Assembly (NCBI GenBank): GCA_041660925.1
Contig: JBAZVI010000001.1
Location: 549,527 to 613,526, forward strand
Length of the DNA: 64,000 bases
Origin: Elusimicrobiota bacterium
GTDB taxonomy: Bacteria; Elusimicrobiota; Elusimicrobia; UBA1565
Direction: 5' to 3'
The notes under the pieces were generated by a model that was given only the letters and a program-made list of their open reading frames with translations, was not told the DNA's origin and did no database searches. The translations under genes were made by a program, and so were the position numbers. Shown here in pieces: positions 62,316 to 64,000 of this stretch. Each line of letters starts with the position of its first letter. Position 1 is the stretch's first letter.

Positions 62316-63878
62316 ATGCTTCACAGACGCCTGCTCCTGCTGGCCGGCCTCCTCGCCGTCCAGGTCCTGATCTCCCTGCCGCGCCTCAACAAGCCCTTCC
62401 TGGACGGCCGCGCGCACTGGGACATCGACAGCGCGGGCTTCCTGCTGCGGGCCATCCACAGTCAGGAGCCCTCCCGCCGCGGTCCGCTGGACGTCTTCGG
62501 CCTCAAGCGCTTCGAGTACGGAGCGGACGGGGAGGTCGCGTCCGCGAAGCATTACGCCCATCACCCCGTCCTCCCCTCCCTCCTCTTCAACGCCTGTACC
62601 CGGCTCACCGGCTACGGCTTCTGGGCCCCGCGCAGCTTCTCGCTCCTCTTCTCGCTGCTCACGACGGCCCTGGTGTTCCTCCTCCTCCTGCGCGCGGCCG
62701 ACGACCCCCTGCTCGCTTTCGCCGCGACGCTGCTCCATCTGCTCCTGCCCCTCTACTACAACTACCAGGACGCCTGGAAGCATGAGGTCCTCGTGTCGTT
62801 CTTCACGTGGGCCGTCCTGCTCTGTCTCTACGAACTCGAGCGGCCGACCGCCCGGCGGCTGTTCCCCGTCCTCTTCTTCCTCCTCTTCCAGGCCGGCTGG
62901 GCCGCCTACCCGATGGGCGCGGCGATCCTCGCCTATCTCCGCTGGGTGCGCCGCGACGCCCTGGCTCCGCGCGCCCTCGCCGTCGCCGCGGCGTCGGCCG
63001 CTTTGAACGTCCTCCTCCTCCACGCCCTCGGCGCCGACGCGGCGGGCATGCGGGCGCAGGCCGTCCTGCGCATGAACTCGGGCCTGGAGAGCGTCTCCCT
63101 GTCCGCGTGGGCGGGGAACCAGCTCGCCTTCGCCGGGAGCAACTTCGGCTGGGGCGCCCTAGCCGCGGCCTGCGCGTGCCTCGCCTACGCCCTCGCCCGC
63201 TTCCGCCGCCGCGCGCATGCGCTGACGCTCTTCGGAGGGATGGCCGCGCTCTCGGCCCTCGCCTGGGTCTGCGTCTTCCGCAACCAGAGCCACATCCATC
63301 ACTACGTGCAGTGGCTGGCGGGCGCGGCGCCGCCGTTGGCGGTCCTCGGGCTTTACTGCTCCCTGCGCGAAAAGACGGCCCGCCCCGCCCGGCTCCGGGC
63401 GTCGGCGCTCGCGCTGCTGCTCGCGCTCTGCGCCGTCTCCTTGAACGGCGGCCGCCGGCTCGAGGCGCTCATCCACGAGGGGACCTTCGCCACGCCTCAG
63501 GACGTGCGCGCCGTCGCCGACGAGACCCGGCGCCTCGTGGTGTTCCTCGACGGCACGAGCGGACCGAAAGACTGGTGGATCAGCCCCGTCCTCTCCCTCT
63601 ACACCGATCCCTACTACAAGGCCGGGCGGCTGGGACTGCCGCGCGCGCGCGTGCGCGGCACGCTCGTTTTCGCGGACTCTTCCCACCCGATGTTGGAGGA
63701 CTCCGACGTGCTCGTGACGCTCAACGACGCCGGCACCCTGCGCCGCGCGCTGCGCGCGGCGGGGTCGGTCGATGCTCGCCGCTGCCTGAGGATCTCCGCC
63801 TTCACGCCCGTCTTCGCCTTCCTTTCCCCCCGCCGCGGCGCGGAGTGCCGCAATTCGGCGCTGCTGAGCGCCTCCTAG
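62316..63878 (+). CDS. GT-C membrane glycosyltransferase, GT39-like
   Basis: 520 aa with about eleven spans. The first periplasmic loop has GRAHWDIDSAGFLLRAI, with the Asp pair of GT-C enzymes, then HYAHHPVLPSLLFNACTRLTG and DAWKHEVLVSFFTW. The C-terminal soluble tail of about 130 residues (VVFLDGTSGPKDWWISPV) resembles that of the GT39-like protein at 15247. Substrate unknown. A palindromic repeat begins right at its stop codon. Confidence 0.7.
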   Translation: MLHRRLLLLAGLLAVQVLISLPRLNKPFLDGRAHWDIDSAGFLLRAIHSQEPSRRGPLDVFGLKRFEYGADGEVASAKHYAHHPVLPSLLFNACTRLTGYGFWAPRSFSLLFSLLTTALVFLLLLRAADDPLLAFAATLLHLLLPLYYNYQDAWKHEVLVSFFTWAVLLCLYELERPTARRLFPVLFFLLFQAGWAAYPMGAAILAYLRWVRRDALAPRALAVAAASAALNVLLLHALGADAAGMRAQAVLRMNSGLESVSLSAWAGNQLAFAGSNFGWGALAAACACLAYALARFRRRAHALTLFGGMAALSALAWVCVFRNQSHIHHYVQWLAGAAPPLAVLGLYCSLREKTARPARLRASALALLLALCAVSLNGGRRLEALIHEGTFATPQDVRAVADETRRLVVFLDGTSGPKDWWISPVLSLYTDPYYKAGRLGLPRARVRGTLVFADSSHPMLEDSDVLVTLNDAGTLRRALRAAGSVDARRCLRISAFTPVFAFLSPRRGAECRNSALLSAS

Positions 63879-64000
63879 GAGTCCGTCCGAGTAATAGCGT
63901 GCGTTTTGGCCGGGCGATTTCGAGCCGAGGCAAGGCGCGAGGAGCGAGGATAGCTTGAGCTATCTGAGCGACGAGCAACGCAGCCGCAGGCCGAAAGCGC
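63879..64000. repeat. Palindromic intergenic repeat (cut by the window edge)
   Basis: After the GT-C stop lies a sequence with a perfect inner palindrome GATAGCT-TG-AGCTATC (63949-63964) and imperfect complementary outer flanks, GCGTTTTGGCC (63901-63911) and GGCCGAAAGCGC (63989-64000). The inside is built of GAGCGAGG/GACGAGCAACG-like words. It begins with CTCCTAGGAG at the stop codon. I see no open frame in it. It looks like a REP/MITE-type repeat of the kind scattered in many genomes; only one copy is in view. Confidence 0.55.

Overview
This is 64 kb of one very GC-rich bacterial chromosome (roughly 70% G+C by eye) that is almost entirely coding. I count about 45 protein genes on both strands. 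I see no rRNA, tRNA, CRISPR array, phage module or insertion sequence. Gene content suggests a diderm with a respiratory chain: succinate dehydrogenase, an EtfAB/acyl-CoA dehydrogenase set, ferredoxins, a hydrogenase-type iron-sulfur subunit, a lipoprotein and murein amidases. Very long Ala/Pro-rich exported fusion proteins are also present. My best guess is Elusimicrobiota or a similar uncultured lineage; this is inference, because no marker gene that settles it lies in the window.

Layout. 1-9.7 kb: a partial HydB-like iron-sulfur protein, an exported M3 peptidase, and a tightly overlapped signalling operon (HTH-receiver protein, a possible 31-aa peptide, ABC-type substrate-binding protein, PAS histidine kinase, receiver-GAF-kinase hybrid, GT87 mannosyltransferase-like protein). 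9.7-15.2 kb: acyl-CoA dehydrogenase, EtfB, EtfA with a fused 2x[4Fe-4S] domain, a neutral-ceramidase-like hydrolase and a small ferredoxin. 15.2-25.2 kb: GT-C glycosyltransferases, EttA, an HprK-like kinase, 6-phosphogluconolactonase, an ABC-exporter membrane domain without its ATPase, and a peptidoglycan-recognition amidase. 25.3-29.4 kb: a zinc-ribbon tail-anchored protein, a Ycf46-like AAA ATPase, a TM1266-like ACT regulator and an aromatic amino acid ammonia-lyase with Cys in its MIO triad. 29.5-34.7 kb: a telescoped operon cysK-cysE-osmC-ldh2-(44-aa ORF)-O-antigen ligase. 34.7-41.5 kb: a secreted heptad-repeat protein, sdhCAB, a PPC/DUF296 protein, a metallo-beta-lactamase-fold protein and a CheY-like regulator. 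41.5-54 kb: two giant exported fusions (an M48 peptidase of 1195 aa and a Clp ATPase-HAD-HAD protein of about 2200 aa) and an N-acetylmuramoyl-L-alanine amidase. 54-64 kb: a lipoprotein, a TPR/Ser-Thr kinase, a Na+/dicarboxylate symporter, a CPBP protease, a GT-C enzyme and, at the edge, a palindromic repeat.

Two themes stand out. First, five otherwise unrelated proteins (ABC membrane domain, M48 peptidase, Clp-HAD-HAD, symporter, CPBP protease) begin with what looks like one shared module. It consists of a signal peptide ending near A-Q-x-V, about 100 residues almost free of acidic residues with an LPSL[RA] motif near residue 75-80, and (clearest in three) a KD...LSRLFExSRRG-type motif near residues 144-171. 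It then joins a membrane or ATPase domain. I know of no described domain like it, and it is the best candidate here for an undescribed system. Second, at least a dozen genes have a sigma70-like -10 hexamer only 6-8 nt before the start codon, which implies leaderless mRNAs. Others in the same window have ordinary leaders with Shine-Dalgarno sites.
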